DNA from: Cycas panzhihuaensis
Lineage: Eukaryota > Cycadophyta
Length of the DNA: 64,000 nt
Direction: 5' to 3'
Assembly: GCA_023213395.1 (NCBI GenBank)
Contig: CM041465.1
Span: forward strand, 201,383,741 to 201,447,740
The notes beneath the pieces are model-generated. The model was not told where the DNA came from and searched no databases. It worked only from the letters and a program-made list of their open reading frames with translations. Below are positions 36,001 to 46,269 of this stretch, in pieces; position 1 is the first letter of the stretch, and each line of letters begins with the position of its first letter. Position numbers and translations under genes: made by a program.

Positions 36001-36479
36001 TATGCAAAAGGGACAGTGTATGGTTAACGCAGCAGGCTAAAGGCATGCAAGCACACAACAAGGTAATGAATGAAACAGAACGAATGCCAAAGGGCAGATG
36101 CAACTAAAAACGGGTGTGCAATGGTGATCAATGGAAATGAAATGTGCGTGGAGCGGGAGGATGTACAGAGATAACAGGTATATGATGAACGCAAATAATA
36201 AATAATACAATGGATAGCTAATAATTCAGTACAGAAGATCAAAGTACAAAGTAAAAGTATATATCAAAACATTTATTTTTTTATATGTTAAAAAAATGAG
36301 AACGAAGAACCTGGTTTGAGTGCAAACTTCCGAGCGGAAGATCTTTCTTCACAGTGGATGGAATCCAGAACCGTCTTCTCCAGCGGATAGGTGAGCTCGC
36401 CAGAATCTCAACGAGCAGTGATGTGGATATGTTCCGCCGGACGATTAAGCAACTAAAACCAGAAAATAGACAACGTGGC
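33053..36479 (-). other. Copia-B long leader
   Basis: 3.4 kb between PBS and gag start, far longer than the few hundred bases usual in copia elements. 33600-35350 is AT-rich. 35360-36000 is rich in CpG and in short repeated words such as AGACGGA, ACGCAGA, GATATGCGAATG and CGATTTC. Open frames of up to about 125 codons here are products of these repeats and resemble no known domain. Confidence 0.75.
35135..35211 (-). promoter_or_regulatory. Pol III-like A box, B box and T run
   Basis: On the minus strand TGGCATCGAAG (A-box like, one mismatch; 35201-35211), then GGTTCAATCCT (B-box like; 35166-35176), then a run of eight T (35135-35142). Spacing between boxes is 24 bases, slightly short for a tRNA. 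Could be a SINE relic or chance. Confidence 0.3.
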
Positions 36480-36489
36480 TCTGATACCA
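36480..36489 (-). other. Copia-B primer-binding site
   Basis: The minus strand reads TTTGGTATCAGAGCCA immediately after the LTR end CCATCA; the initiator-Met type. Confidence 0.9.
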
Positions 36490-36491
36490 AA

Positions 36492-36823
36492 TGATGGAGC
36501 CGGAGGAGCAGAGCAGGACATCACGACACTTTCATCTTGAGTACAACGGCGATTTCCAATAGAGTGGCGGTGTTAATAAACACCAGGGAGGTATTCCCAA
36601 CCCTTATATAGAGAATTGTGGAGGCGTCGGGCGCCATCACCCTACCGCAACAATTAAGGTTAGTTTGAAAAATATAAAAATAAATAAGCGGTGATACGTA
36701 CCTCACGTGAGTGGTCGGTCCGCCGAATCTGCTGAACGGTTCAAGGTGCCCTAGGGGCCCTCAAAGGTGGCTTTGAGGGGCCCTAAGCGCTTTAGTGCAT
36801 GAACATTGGGATTATTCCCAACA
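36492..36823 (-). repeat. Copia-B 5' LTR
   Basis: 332 bp, partner of 28509-28844. Its right end CCCAACA joins directly to TTACTCTC of the E1 reverse transcriptase. Confidence 0.95.
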
Positions 36824-37087
36824 TTACTCTCTAAACTTGCACTTCTTTAGATTAAGTTTTAACTACTACTCTTGAATCACTTTTAGCACTTGCTCAACAT
36901 GTTAGAGGTGTTCTTCCCAAGTCTAATTAAAAATCAAAATATCATCTAGATAAACAATAACAAAATCATCAATGAAAGATGTTAATACCTCATTCATCAA
37001 CCTCATGAAGGTGGCAAGTGCATTGCACAAACTAAAAAGCATCACCATCCATTTGCATAGCCCCTACTTTGATTTGAAGGTTGTCTT
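36824..37087 (-). pseudogene. E1 RT 3' part, right copy
   Basis: Same protein fragment as 27975-28238, with the YLDD motif intact. It abuts Copia-A at 37088, and the other half of this RT begins at 42470, so this is the copy in the original position next to Copia-A. Confidence 0.88.
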
Positions 37088-37792
37088 TATTAGATAATGT
37101 GATAACAATATTTTAGAGGAAAATTTTTTAATAGATTAGCAGTGCAATTTTTTCCCTAAACTTCTATGGGGGGGTCCAAGAGGGGCAAGAGCCCCCCTTA
37201 GCTAGGGATTATAGGGGATGCAAAAACCCTCCTCACAAAGAGAGGGTTAAGGGATTATAGGGGATGCCAAAACCCTCCTCATAAATAGAGGGTTTAGGGA
37301 TGGTAGCCCCAAACCCAAAAAGCTAGTATTGTGAAACATACTAAATTATAAAGAGAATTAGGGTCATTCATTTAAAATACCCTAAATTTAATGGTTGAGA
37401 TTTATGGCTTATATGACTCTCATATAGCCTGATTTAAGGTGTTTTTTCATTATGTTGATGGTATTTAATGTATTAGATGTACTGTATTAAGAAGAGGTGG
37501 CTAGTTATTATTGCTATTAGCATTCTACTATAGATTATGTGTATTTCTCCATTCTTAGATAATAAAAATTGATAACTTTCTTGTGGGGATATTTCCGTAG
37601 CACACTGCTAAGGTTTTATTACATTATATCAAGTGTATATATTATGTTTTATTTTTTTCTAATTTATTTATTATATTATCTCTAGTTTAAAAGCTTACAT
37701 ATAAAATTTTAGTTTCAATTCCTATAACTAGTTGCAAAATAGTTTAGATCTTGGTGGTAGTTTCTAGTTGTTGGGACGTAGTTTTCTCAACA
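37088..37792 (+). repeat. Copia-A 5' LTR
   Basis: 705 bp. Contains two tandem 46-bp units at 37205-37250 and 37251-37296 that the 3' LTR lacks. Confidence 0.88.
37205..37296 (+). repeat. 46-bp tandem duplication in Copia-A 5' LTR
   Basis: Two copies beginning GGGATTATAGGGGATGC, with a few differences. Also carried in the duplicated fragment at 28356-28447. Confidence 0.9.
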
Positions 37793-37794
37793 AG

Positions 37795-37807
37795 TGGTAT
37801 TAGAGCC
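37795..37807 (+). other. Copia-A primer-binding site
   Basis: TGGTATTAGAGCC two bases after the LTR end CTCAACA. Confidence 0.85.
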
Positions 37808-37865
37808 ACTTTTATTTTTTCAATGAGTTTATGAAGGTTTTAGTGTCAATTTTTTTTATATCAAA

Positions 37866-38700
37866 TGAAAAAACTAATGAATGCAAAGTTCAAGATGGAG
37901 AAATTCAATGGTAAGAATAACTTTGAGTTGTGGAAGCTAAAAGCGTATAATATTCTGGTACAACAGGGATTGTATAGAACTTTGAAAGGAAAATTGAAAA
38001 ACCCACAGGGATGGACGATGATGAATGGGATGATCTAGACAAAATAGCTCTTAGCATAATATAATTATACTTTTTGGATGAAGTTCTATTTAACATTATA
38101 GGGGAGAAGACAACAATAGGATTATGGACCCAATTGGAAGGTTTATACATGACCAAATTAGTGATGAATTAAATCTACTTAAAGAGGTAGTTATACTCAT
38201 TACAGATGAAGGAAAGTATAAAAATTATTGATCATTTAAATATTTTTAATACTCTTATTTGTCAATTAGTTAATAACAATGTCACGATTGAGGATGAGGA
38301 TAAGGCCATTACCTTGTTATATTCATTACCAAAATTTTAGAATAATATTATTACCTCAATTAGTTTTAACACTAAAGATGAATTAGACTATGATTCTGTT
38401 ATAAGTGCTTCATTGATAGAAGAAGTGAGGAAGAAGTCTAGTCTTGTAACCTCCACACCAGAAGCTATAACAGCAAGGGGCAGAATGATTGAGAGAGGAT
38501 AAAGCTCCAGGGATATATCGAGATTAAAATCAAAAGGCAAGAAAAGTTAGCTCAGATGTTAGTACTATAATAAGATAGGTCACCTCAAGAAGGATTACTA
38601 CAAAAGGAAGGAGTTCCAGAAAAAAGAAGATCTACAAAGGAGGTTAATTAAGTGGGGAGTCAAATCAAGATACAGATGATGATGTCTTAGTTTCTTGTAA
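37866..38700 (+). pseudogene. Copia-A gag
   Basis: Starts MKKLMNAKFKMEKFNGKNNF and ELWKLKAYNILVQQGL, the gag N-terminus of the Ty1/copia group whose consensus is KFExxKFDGxNNFxxWxxxxxxLLxQQGL. Later blocks are WTKLEGLYMTK-like, then IIDHLNVFNTLICQL and EDEDKAITLLYSLPK. Near 38545-38580 a degraded zinc knuckle reads C, stop, YYNKIGHLKKDYY, where two of the cysteines are lost. Frameshifts and stops are spread along its length. Confidence 0.78.
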
Positions 38701-38721
38701 TATTTCCCATTATTATCATGA

Positions 38722-39116
38722 TTAGTTATTAGATTTAGGTGCTTCCCACCACGTATCCCCACAAGAGTTAGTTTTCATCATACTAACCTCTTAATGGTGG
38801 TAATGTGCTTATGGGAAATGAAGTTTTCTGTAAGACTTTGGGTATTTGTAGCATCAAAATTAAAATGTTTGATGGTGTAGTAAGAACATTAACTAAAGTT
38901 AGAAATGTACCTAATCTAAAAATTAATCTAATTTCCTTAGGTGAACTAGATTATGGTGTTTATAAGTACACAAGTCATGAAGGAGTCTTGAAAGTGTCAA
39001 AGGGTGCTTTGGTTATTATGAAAGCCTTAAATAAAGGAAACCTTTATATTTTGATGGGAAGTATAGATGACAGCCATGCAAGTACAACATCAAATACTAT
39101 AGAAGATCTAGCTTAG
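38722..39116 (+). pseudogene. Copia-A protease
   Basis: LLDLGASHHVSP marks the copia protease active site (WxLDSGASxHVxP), with the catalytic Asp kept but the following Ser changed to Leu. A frameshift then leads into the open stretch 38805-39116: VLMGNEVFCKTLGICSIKIK, VRTLTKVRNVPNLKINLISL and YKYTSHEGVLKVSKGALVI, the normal C-terminal half of the domain. The GAG-pre-integrase motif follows near 39117 as LWHQR. Confidence 0.8.
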
Positions 39117-39279
39117 TTATGGCATCAGAGATAGGCATATGAGTGAGAAAGGACTTTAAGGTACTAATGAATCATAAAGTGCTTCCTAACTTATAACTTT
39201 CAAATTTGACTTTTTGTAAATATTATATTTTGGAAAGTAGTATAGACTTAAGTTTAAAGTAGAGAGTCACACTAGTAAA

Positions 39280-40013
39280 GGTATTTTAGATTATGTACAT
39301 TCATATGTATGGGGACCAACCCCTACAATATCTAATGGAGGATCATTATACTTTATCACATTTATAGATGGTTACTCCATAAAGATATGCATCTATTTTT
39401 TGAAAAAGAAATCTAAAGCTTTCAGTATGTTTAAAAAATTTAAGGCTCTAGTTGAGAAGAGCATTGGCAGGTCAATCAAATGTTTAAGAATTGATAATGG
39501 ATATGAGTTTAACTCCTTGGAGTTTGAAAACTATTATAGAGAAGTTGGGATTGAAAGACATATGACCACTAGTTATTCTCTACAATAGAATAATATAGCT
39601 GAGCACATGAATATGATACTCTTAGAAAGAGTGAGAAGTATGCTAAGTAATATAGGAGTGGAGCAAGGATTATGGGTAGAAGTTATTCAAATAGCTTATT
39701 ATTTGGTAAATAGGTTACCATCACTTGTAATAGACTGTAAGATTCCTAAAGAGGTATGGACTAGACATCCATGTGACTATTCAAATTTAAAAGTTTTAGT
39801 TATAATGCTTATGCCTTGACTAATAAAAGTCAATATTTAAAGTTAATCCCAAAATCTAAGAGATGTATCTTTGTTGGTTATGGTAATAGGGATGGTGTGA
39901 AGGGATATAGGTTATGGGATTCTACTACCCATAAAATCACTATTAACAAAGATGTTATGTTTAATGAATCTCCCTTTCTAAAACCAGACAGTGTAGAAGT
40001 TAAAGTAAAATAG
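39280..40013 (+). pseudogene. Copia-A integrase
   Basis: LDYVHSYVWGPT is the first catalytic block, where the usual Asp of VHSDVWGP is Tyr. Then come SLYFITFIDGYS, a SFQYV region read in an adjacent frame, KCLRIDNGYEFNS with the second Asp, and NNIAEHMNMILLERVRSMLS with the Glu retained. The C-terminal part runs AYYLVNRLPS, then KIPKEVWT and KRCIFVGYGNRDGVKGYRLW. Complete in order but split over several frames and missing one catalytic residue. Confidence 0.83.
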
Positions 40014-40277
40014 GAGCAGAAAGTTAAACATCAATAGGTTCAGATTAAAACCTAGTCATATTTAGAAATATAAGAGTAGGAAGACCTTTCTAAAGATGAA
40101 TCTATAGAAAATTTATGAGAGTATATGGACATTCATCCACCAACTGTTAGAAGATCTACATGAGTTAGTCATCCACTTGACAGGTATAACCCTTCTATTT
40201 CTATTACTTTGGTTTCTAATGATGATGAGCTTGTATGCTATTAGGAAGTAGTAGATGATATCCATAGTGAGAAGTGG

Positions 40278-41190
40278 ATGAAGGCTATGCAGGAAGGGTT
40301 AGATGCTTTGAAGAAAAATAATTCATGGGACTTTATAAAACTTCCACATGGCAGGAAGATTGTTATTCGTAAGTGGATTTTCAAGAAGAAAATAGATGTT
40401 GATAGAAAGGTTGACAAACACAGGGAAAGATTGGTGGCTAATGGCTTTGTACAGAAAGTAGGTATTGATTTTCATGACATCTTTTCACTAGTTATTAAAC
40501 TTATTTTAATTTAGGTTTTATTAGCATTGGCATCTTCTCTTGATTTAGAGTTGGAGTAGTTAGATATAAAAATAACTTTTTTATATAGAGATTTAGATGA
40601 AGAGATCTTTATGGATCAACTAGAAGGGTTTATAGAGGATAGTAAGAAAAGACTTATTTGTAGGCTCAAGAAATCATTGTATGGCTTGAAGCAATCACCA
40701 GGCAATGGTATAAGAAGTTTAATGCCTTCATGGAGAACCAAAATTTTAAAGGAAGTGAGTATGACCATTGTGTTTACTTTATATTTTTGGATAATAGCTT
40801 ATTCATTATCTTGGTATTATATATTGATGGCATGCTAGTTACAAGTAAGAGTATGGTAGAAATAAACAAGTTAAAGGCTCAATTGGCTATGACTTTTAAT
40901 ATGAAGGATTTAGAACCTATAAAATAAATATTTGGTATAGAGATACATAGAGACAAGAAAAATGGTAAGTTATGGTTATCATAGTAAAAATGTGTGGAGA
41001 AGGTGCTAACCAGATTTGGTATGGAAAATGTGAAACTAGTAAGTATCTCGTTGGCTTCCCATTTCAATCTGTCTTTGAGTATGAGTCCTAGGAATGAAGA
41101 AGAAAAGTATTATATATCTTATGTACCTTATGCAAGTGTAAGTAAGAAGTTTGATATATGCCATGGTATGTACAAGACCTCACATTTCAC
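40278..41190 (+). pseudogene. Copia-A reverse transcriptase
   Basis: MKAMQEGLDALKKNNSWDF, GRKIVIRKWIFKKK, HRERLVANGFVQKVGIDFHD and IFSLVIKL form the N-terminal half. Then LDEEIFMDQLEGF, RLICRLKKSLYGLKQSP, and after a frame change GSEYDHCVYFIF and LVLYIDGMLV. The catalytic YVDD motif reads YIDG, so the second aspartate is lost. MKDLEPIK and EKVLTRFGMENVKLVS continue the connection region. Several stops. Confidence 0.85.
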
Positions 41191-41399
41191 ATGCAGTTGA
41201 TATAGTTAGCAGGTTTATGGTGAATCTAGGAAAGAAACATTAGACAATAGTGAAATAGGTGCTTCAATATTTGAGAGACACAAGTGACTATTGCATTACC
41301 TTTAGTGGTACAGGTAATCAGGTTTATGGATATGTTGATTTAAACTTTATAAAAGATTTAGATAAGAGAAGGTTTACTTCTAGTTATGTGTTTACTCTT

Positions 41400-41780
41400 A
41401 CAAATGGTCTGGTTAGTTAGATGTCAGCATTATATAGTATAATTGCATTATTGATTATATAAGTAGAATATATTATTGTAGCACATACTTGTAAGGAAGC
41501 AATCTAGTTACAGGGTCTATTAGTTAAGCTTGGAAATAAATAGGAAAATACAAAGGTATTTTGTGACAGTCAAAGTACCATTTACTTAGCAAAAAATCTA
41601 ACTTATCATAGTAGGATAAAACATATTACTCTTATGTACCATATTGTTAGACATGTTATGGAAGCTAGTGAAGTAGCACTTGAGAAGGTTAATACAAAAT
41701 AGAATTATACCAATATGTTCATAGAACTAGTATTATTAAAAAATTTCAAATGGTGCTTGACTTCTCTTGGCTTGTAGAAA
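41400..41780 (+). pseudogene. Copia-A RNase H
   Basis: VEYIIVAHTCKEAI, stop, LQGLLVKLG contains the Glu block (AEYIAxxxxCKEAIWLQGLL). VFCDSQSTIYLAKNLTYHSR has the Asp block, and IKHITLMYHIVRHV and NYTNMFIEL correspond to TKHIDxRYHFIR and xADMFTKxL. Ends just before the PPT at 41823. Confidence 0.8.
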
Positions 41781-41834
41781 AGGTGATGAATGGTCTAGAA
41801 AAGGTATTAGGTAAATTGTTGTCAAGGTGGAGAT

Positions 41835-42469
41835 TATTAGATAATGTGACAACAATATTTGGAAGGCAAAAATTTTGATAGGTTGGCAGCGTAGTTTTCC
41901 CCTCAAACTTTCATAAGGGGATTTAAGAGTGGCAAGAGCCCCCCTTAGCCAACGGGTATTGGGGGTGGGGGAGGGGGGAAATAGCCCCTAACCCAGAAAG
42001 CTAACACTGTAAAACATACTAAATTGTAAAAAGAATCAGGGTCATTCATTCAAAATATCCCATATTTGATGGTTGAGATTTGTGGCTTATATGACTCTCT
42101 CATATAACCTGATTTAGGGTGTTTTTTTATTATGTTAATGGTATTTGATATATTGGGTATAGTATATTGAGAAGAGGTAGTTGGTTATTGTTGTTGTGAG
42201 TATTCTACTATAGATTCTATACATTTCTCTATTCTTAGATAATAAAGATGGATACCTTTCTTGTGTGAATGTTTTCTTAACATACTACTAAGGTTTTACC
42301 ACATTATATTAGGTGTATATATGATGCTTTAGATTTCTAATTTATTTATTATATTATCTTTGGTTTAAGAACTTATATGTAATTTTCAATTATAATTCCT
42401 ATAACTAGTTGCAAAATAGTTTAGATCTTGGTGGTGATTTCTGGTTATGAGAACCTAGTTTTCTCAACT
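41835..42469 (+). repeat. Copia-A 3' LTR
   Basis: 635 bp, preceded by the PPT CAAGGTGGAGAT. Lacks the 46-bp tandem duplication of the 5' LTR. Confidence 0.88.
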
Positions 42470-42960
42470 ATATTCTAACTATCCTTCTCCCAAATTCAAA
42501 CTTGATGGTAGCTTGATTTCAGGTCCAACTTATTGAAATATCTTATAAACTCTAATTGGTCCAATAAGGCATGTATCCATGGTAGGGGATGTTGATTCTT
42601 TATGGTGATCTTGTTCAAAATCTTGGTAGTCAATATATATTCTCCATCCTCCATCTTTCTTTGGCACTAAAACAATATGTGAACTACAAGAAGAATAACT
42701 AAGCTTGATTACTTCTTACTCCAAGGATTCTTGAATCTACTTCTTAATCTCTTTATTTTCTAAAACTGAGTTTTAGTAGAGATTAAAATTGGGTAAAGGT
42801 CAACCAACAACTAGCTAAATTTCATGCTCAATTTCCCTCTTATGAGGTAACCCTTTTGGCTCCTAGAATGTGTCATTGTACCTATTCCTTAGGCCTTCAA
42901 TCTATTACACTTGTTTCTTATCTAATGCCTGCTCATGGACTCAACTTGGTCCCTTTCTTT
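42470..42960 (-). pseudogene. E1 reverse transcriptase, 5' part
   Basis: Minus strand: VLVPKKDGGWRIYIDYQDF, a frame change, then FIRYFNKLDLKSSYHQV, stop, IWEKDS. These are the gypsy RT fingers and first palm block (VxKKDGxWRxCVDYRxLN, FSKLDLxSGYHQIRI, with the first catalytic Asp present in LDL). The domain breaks off at the Copia-A border and resumes at 37087 going down. Confidence 0.85.
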
Positions 42961-43258
42961 TACCTTCTAATTCACCATCAATAGAACAAATTTCCCACAA
43001 GCATTAATCAATCTCTTTGATTGTTGGGAGGATATGAGAGAGATCTTTTTTTGTGGCTTTGATGCATTGATCAAATATGATTTTTATATCCTTGATGAGT
43101 TGAATCTTTCTCAACCTCTTATGATGGACTCCATCTCTATCATAGAGATATGGTCTACTAAATATAAGTTGACAAACATCCAAAAGAACCACTTCACATT
43201 CAACTTCATCAATAATTTTTTTAGAAATTACAAATTTAAACTTACATTAGTGAATAAT

Positions 43259-43498
43259 CTACAATTCTAAATTTTTTTGTATCCATCCAAGAGGATATAG
43301 TTTTGGATGTATATGTATCTTTAATCCTATATTCTTCACTAATGCCTTTGAGATTAAGTTCTTTTGGCTTCTTTTATCAAAAATGACATTAACCATGCTT
43401 TGTTTTACTTGGATTCTTACTATGAATAGCTCCTCTCTAATCTCTAGATCAACTTGTTGATACTTATTTTGGGGCTTAACATTGGCTATTAGCATCAA
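43259..43498 (-). pseudogene. E1 protease
   Basis: An open 79-codon minus-strand stretch: ELFIVRIQVKQSMVNVIFDK, then RSQKNLISKALVKNIGL and HPKLYPLGWI. It matches the gypsy protease VxVDSGSxxNLVSKxLVxKLxL followed by HPxPYxLGWI. The Asp is present, but the following Ser-Gly is Lys-Arg, so activity is unlikely. It lies between gag (upstream on the minus strand) and RT. Confidence 0.82.
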
Positions 43499-43499
43499 C

Positions 43500-44640
43500 T
43501 TTTTATTGGCTCCCTTAGTACCACAAATATCTTTATCTCCTATAGAGTTAAGTAAAGCTTTAGCTTCAACTTTAGCTTTAACTTTTCCCTTGTTCTTGGG
43601 TTGCTTCTCTAGATGTAAAAACTAGCAATCTTCTATGCTATAACTTGTTTGCTTGCAATGTATGTAAGAGATTTTGATTTGAGTGGTATTAGCTTATTTT
43701 TTCTTACTAAACCCCCTAATTAATTACTGTTATACTTTTCCTAGAAACTTCTTTCCTTGGGAAGGTTTGTTACTACCTTTTTGAGGTGCAAACCTTTTCC
43801 TCTTAACATACATCTTCTTATTCCTTTTCTCTATGGTAGTCACTTTCTTACTAGTTTTATCAAGTGTTTTCACTTTAAACAATTAAATATGTTGGTATAA
43901 TCCTCCAATATATTTCAGTGTTATGTCTTTACTCAGTAAAGAGATGCACAACAAAATAGCTTACTTTTAAAATTATGTCATATAATCTTGGATATTTTAG
44001 CCTCTTTCCTATCTATAATACTTCTATCTAATCCTCTACTACTCTTCATATCTAATAGGGTAGAATTGCTTCTTGATAAGGGCTTTAAATCACTACCATG
44101 TGATTTTAGCCATATTATGGGATTTGAGGTATGTATTCCACCAAACTAATGCATGCTTAGATAATTTTAGCCTAGCAAAGGTGATTCTCTCCTAGTTTTT
44201 GTACCCATAAATTAAAAAGTATGTTTCTAGGTGGTCCAACCAATCATCTAATTTCTCAGCATCTAAGGTTCCATCATAAACGGGTGCTTCTACCCTGAAT
44301 GGATGTGTTGTCATAAGACTGTATTCTCCTTCTTCCTCAACTTATTGGTTATTTGTAGGTCATTCATGGGTACTATCACTTATCTCTTCTTTTACTAGTT
44401 CATCTTCTTCCTTCTTCTTGCCTTTGGTTATTGAAGAGGATGTACCTTATTGAGAAATAAGATGTGCCACAAGTTGAGTTAACCTATCATGGTTTTGCTT
44501 CATCTTCATGAATCTTTTCTCCATCTCTTACTCTGGTTCAGCTAATTTCTTTTGTTGTCTATGTACTTTCTCAAGTGGTTCAGTCAAAGGTTTGCCAGTT
44601 AATTAGTATTAAAACCTAGTTTTTATAAAATCTCTCACAC
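43500..44640 (-). pseudogene. E1 gag
   Basis: Region between PBS and protease on the minus strand. A damaged zinc knuckle at about 43645-43680 reads KISYIHCKQTSYSIEDC, where CxxCxxxGHxxxxC positions are partly lost. The upstream part is lysine- and glutamate-rich with retained pieces such as DWLDHLETYFLI-like residues near 44220. Start codon not fixed. Many stops. Confidence 0.55.
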
Positions 44641-44714
44641 GGTAAAATAATGAAGGTTTTTCCCTTTTCTTTTCTTTAAGAATCCCTAAAACTCCCAAGG
44701 GTTTTAAAAACTAA

Positions 44715-44726
44715 GCTCTGATACCA
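44715..44726 (-). other. E1 primer-binding site
   Basis: The minus strand reads TGGTATCAGAGC, perfect initiator-Met type, four bases after the LTR end. Confidence 0.9.
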
Positions 44727-44730
44727 AAAA

Positions 44731-45826
44731 TATCAATTTGAATTTGAACGGGAAAGTAAAGACTTAAACCAATTGAAACAAACTTAGAATCAATATATAA
44801 TATAATACATTTTACATTTGAAATATTCTTACAAAATTTTACTTATTATGTGCTCTATAGAGCATTCTTTGGGGCTGCTACAACAACCTAAAATGGAGAA
44901 AAGTATGTTGGTAATGATCTAGACTGCTACATCTCATCTAGAATGTTTTCTAATTTTTAAGAAGTGAGGTTTTATCCTTTGTTTCAACTGTAAAGCCTCT
45001 TTTGGGATATTGTCTGACTTGGGCATCTTCACTAGACTACTACCACTATGTTCATCTTTCTTACATTACACCTAAACTTTTTCAAATACTTCTCATGCCT
45101 AAAGAATATATTTGGATTCCTTTTATATATTCCTTTCCTATTTGTTCTATTTTCATACTTTCATTTTTATGTAGTCTTTATTTCAGAGAATTTCTATGTT
45201 TTGGGATACTAATCTGAGTAACTTCCAAAAAATCTTTGCTTCTCCTACTGTGTTTGAGATTGTTGGGTGCTCCACTCTTCTTTACAAATAGATATAGGCC
45301 TATGTTGTTTCTTTTTCTATGATTCTCCCTGTCCATTCCTTTTTTGTGCATTTTGTGCATTATTTTTTTAATTATTATTCTCCAAATTTAAATCTTCATT
45401 TTCTTTAGTATTATAACTGATGAAAGTCAATTAATAAAACTATTTTCTAATATACTGACAAGTGTATGACTATGTTGGGCAATTTCTATGATCATCTAGT
45501 CACTTTTAAATTGTCAAATTATTGTCTGGTCATACTTCGTTATAGTCTAGTCATACCAGACTACAATCCAATCGTGCCTAGTTATAGTTTAGTTTCACCT
45601 ATAAACTCTTGGTCACACCTTTAGATGCTTATAGTCGTACCTATAGATTTTTTATTGTACCTTCATAAAACATGGTCATACTAACATGTATTTTCTTTGT
45701 ATTTAAGGAGTTCAAATTACATTTCTCCATCTACTTAAGGGTAAACATATGAAACACATTCCATCTAAAGGTTTTTATACTCATTTTGAAGAGTAACATG
45801 GATTTAGTAGATCCAAAATCGAATTA
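44731..45826 (-). repeat. E1 5' LTR
   Basis: About 1,096 bp, partner of 24666-25760. Includes a minisatellite at 45523-45672 of the TAGTCATACCTAATTAT type. Confidence 0.9.
45523..45672. repeat. Minisatellite in E1 5' LTR
   Basis: Imperfect GGTCATACCTA-like units, allelic in position with 25459-25620. Confidence 0.7.
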
Positions 45827-46260
45827 GAAAGTAAAAGTATGTTTTTAACCCTAGTGATTTTAGTAAGAAAAAAGGATGGCTCATTTTGTATGTGCATAGA
45901 CTACCATGAGCTTAATAAGATAATCAAGGATAAATCTCTTATATTAGTCATTTATGAACTCTTAGATGAGCTCCATGGAGCAACATTCTTCACATCATTG
46001 GACTTACAGTTAAGATACCATTAAATTAGAATCAAGGTAGAGGATGTTCACATGGCATTTCATACACACAAAGGATATTATGAAATTTTAGTTATGCCCT
46101 TTGTCATGACTAGTGCCATAACTACATTTCAAGGTCTCATGAGTAAACTCTTTCAATCTTACTTAAGAAAGTTCATGTTAATCTTATTTGATGATATTCT
46201 AATCTTTAGTCACACTTGGGAAGACCATCTTCAACATGTTAATAAGGCATTATAGGTGCT
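45827..46260 (+). pseudogene. E2 reverse transcriptase, 3' part
   Basis: Continues from 24665. SKSMFLTLVILVRKKDGSF, CIDYHELNKI, ATFFTSLDLQLRYH (first catalytic Asp in LDL), HMAFHTHKGYYEILVMPF, then AITTFQGLMSKLF and FMLILFDDILIFSHTWEDHL. The catalytic FDD is intact at 46183-46200. A stop follows LRYH and other lesions occur later. Best preserved domain of E2. Confidence 0.9.
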
Positions 46261-46269
46261 TATAGATAA

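Larger units (their letters stand above)
28509..36823 (-). mobile_element. Copia-B: youngest element of the nest
   Basis: Ty1/copia retrotransposon, 8.3 kb, minus strand. LTRs at 28509-28844 and 36492-36823 are roughly 95% identical by eye. PBS at 36480-36489, PPT at 28845-28860. On the minus strand: a 3.4-kb leader, then gag from 33052, then protease, integrase, RT and RNase H in the copia order. Longer open frames and many CpG dinucleotides set it apart from its neighbours and agree with recent arrival. There is no 5-bp TSD. The flanks are instead a 525-bp direct repeat. Confidence 0.93.
36824..37348. repeat. 525-bp direct duplication, right copy
   Basis: Partner of 27975-28499. Repeats the E1 RT palm including YLDD (36941-36952) and runs into the complete Copia-A 5' LTR. 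Confidence 0.95.
37088..42469 (+). mobile_element. Copia-A inserted in E1
   Basis: Ty1/copia retrotransposon on the + strand, 5.4 kb. LTRs at 37088-37792 and 41835-42469, PBS at 37795-37807, PPT at 41823-41834. gag, protease, integrase, RT and RNase H follow in copia order. It splits the E1 RT between GYHQVxI and KTTFK. The expected 5-bp target duplication is decayed (GTCTT on the left, ATATT on the right). The LTRs have diverged by roughly 12-15% by eye. Confidence 0.9.
24666..45826 (-). mobile_element. E1: gypsy element inside E2
   Basis: Ty3/gypsy retrotransposon in minus orientation with LTRs of about 1.1 kb (24666-25760 and 44731-45826). PBS at 44715-44726, PPT at 25761-25779, and TSD GAAAG on both sides. 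Gene order on the minus strand is gag (43.5-44.6 kb), protease (43259-43498), RT 5' part (42470-42950), RT 3' part, RNase H and integrase (28238 down to 25.8 kb). The RT is split by Copia-A. Part of it is present twice because of the rearrangement around Copia-B. Stripped of insertions it is about 7.5 kb, normal for the family. Confidence 0.92.
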
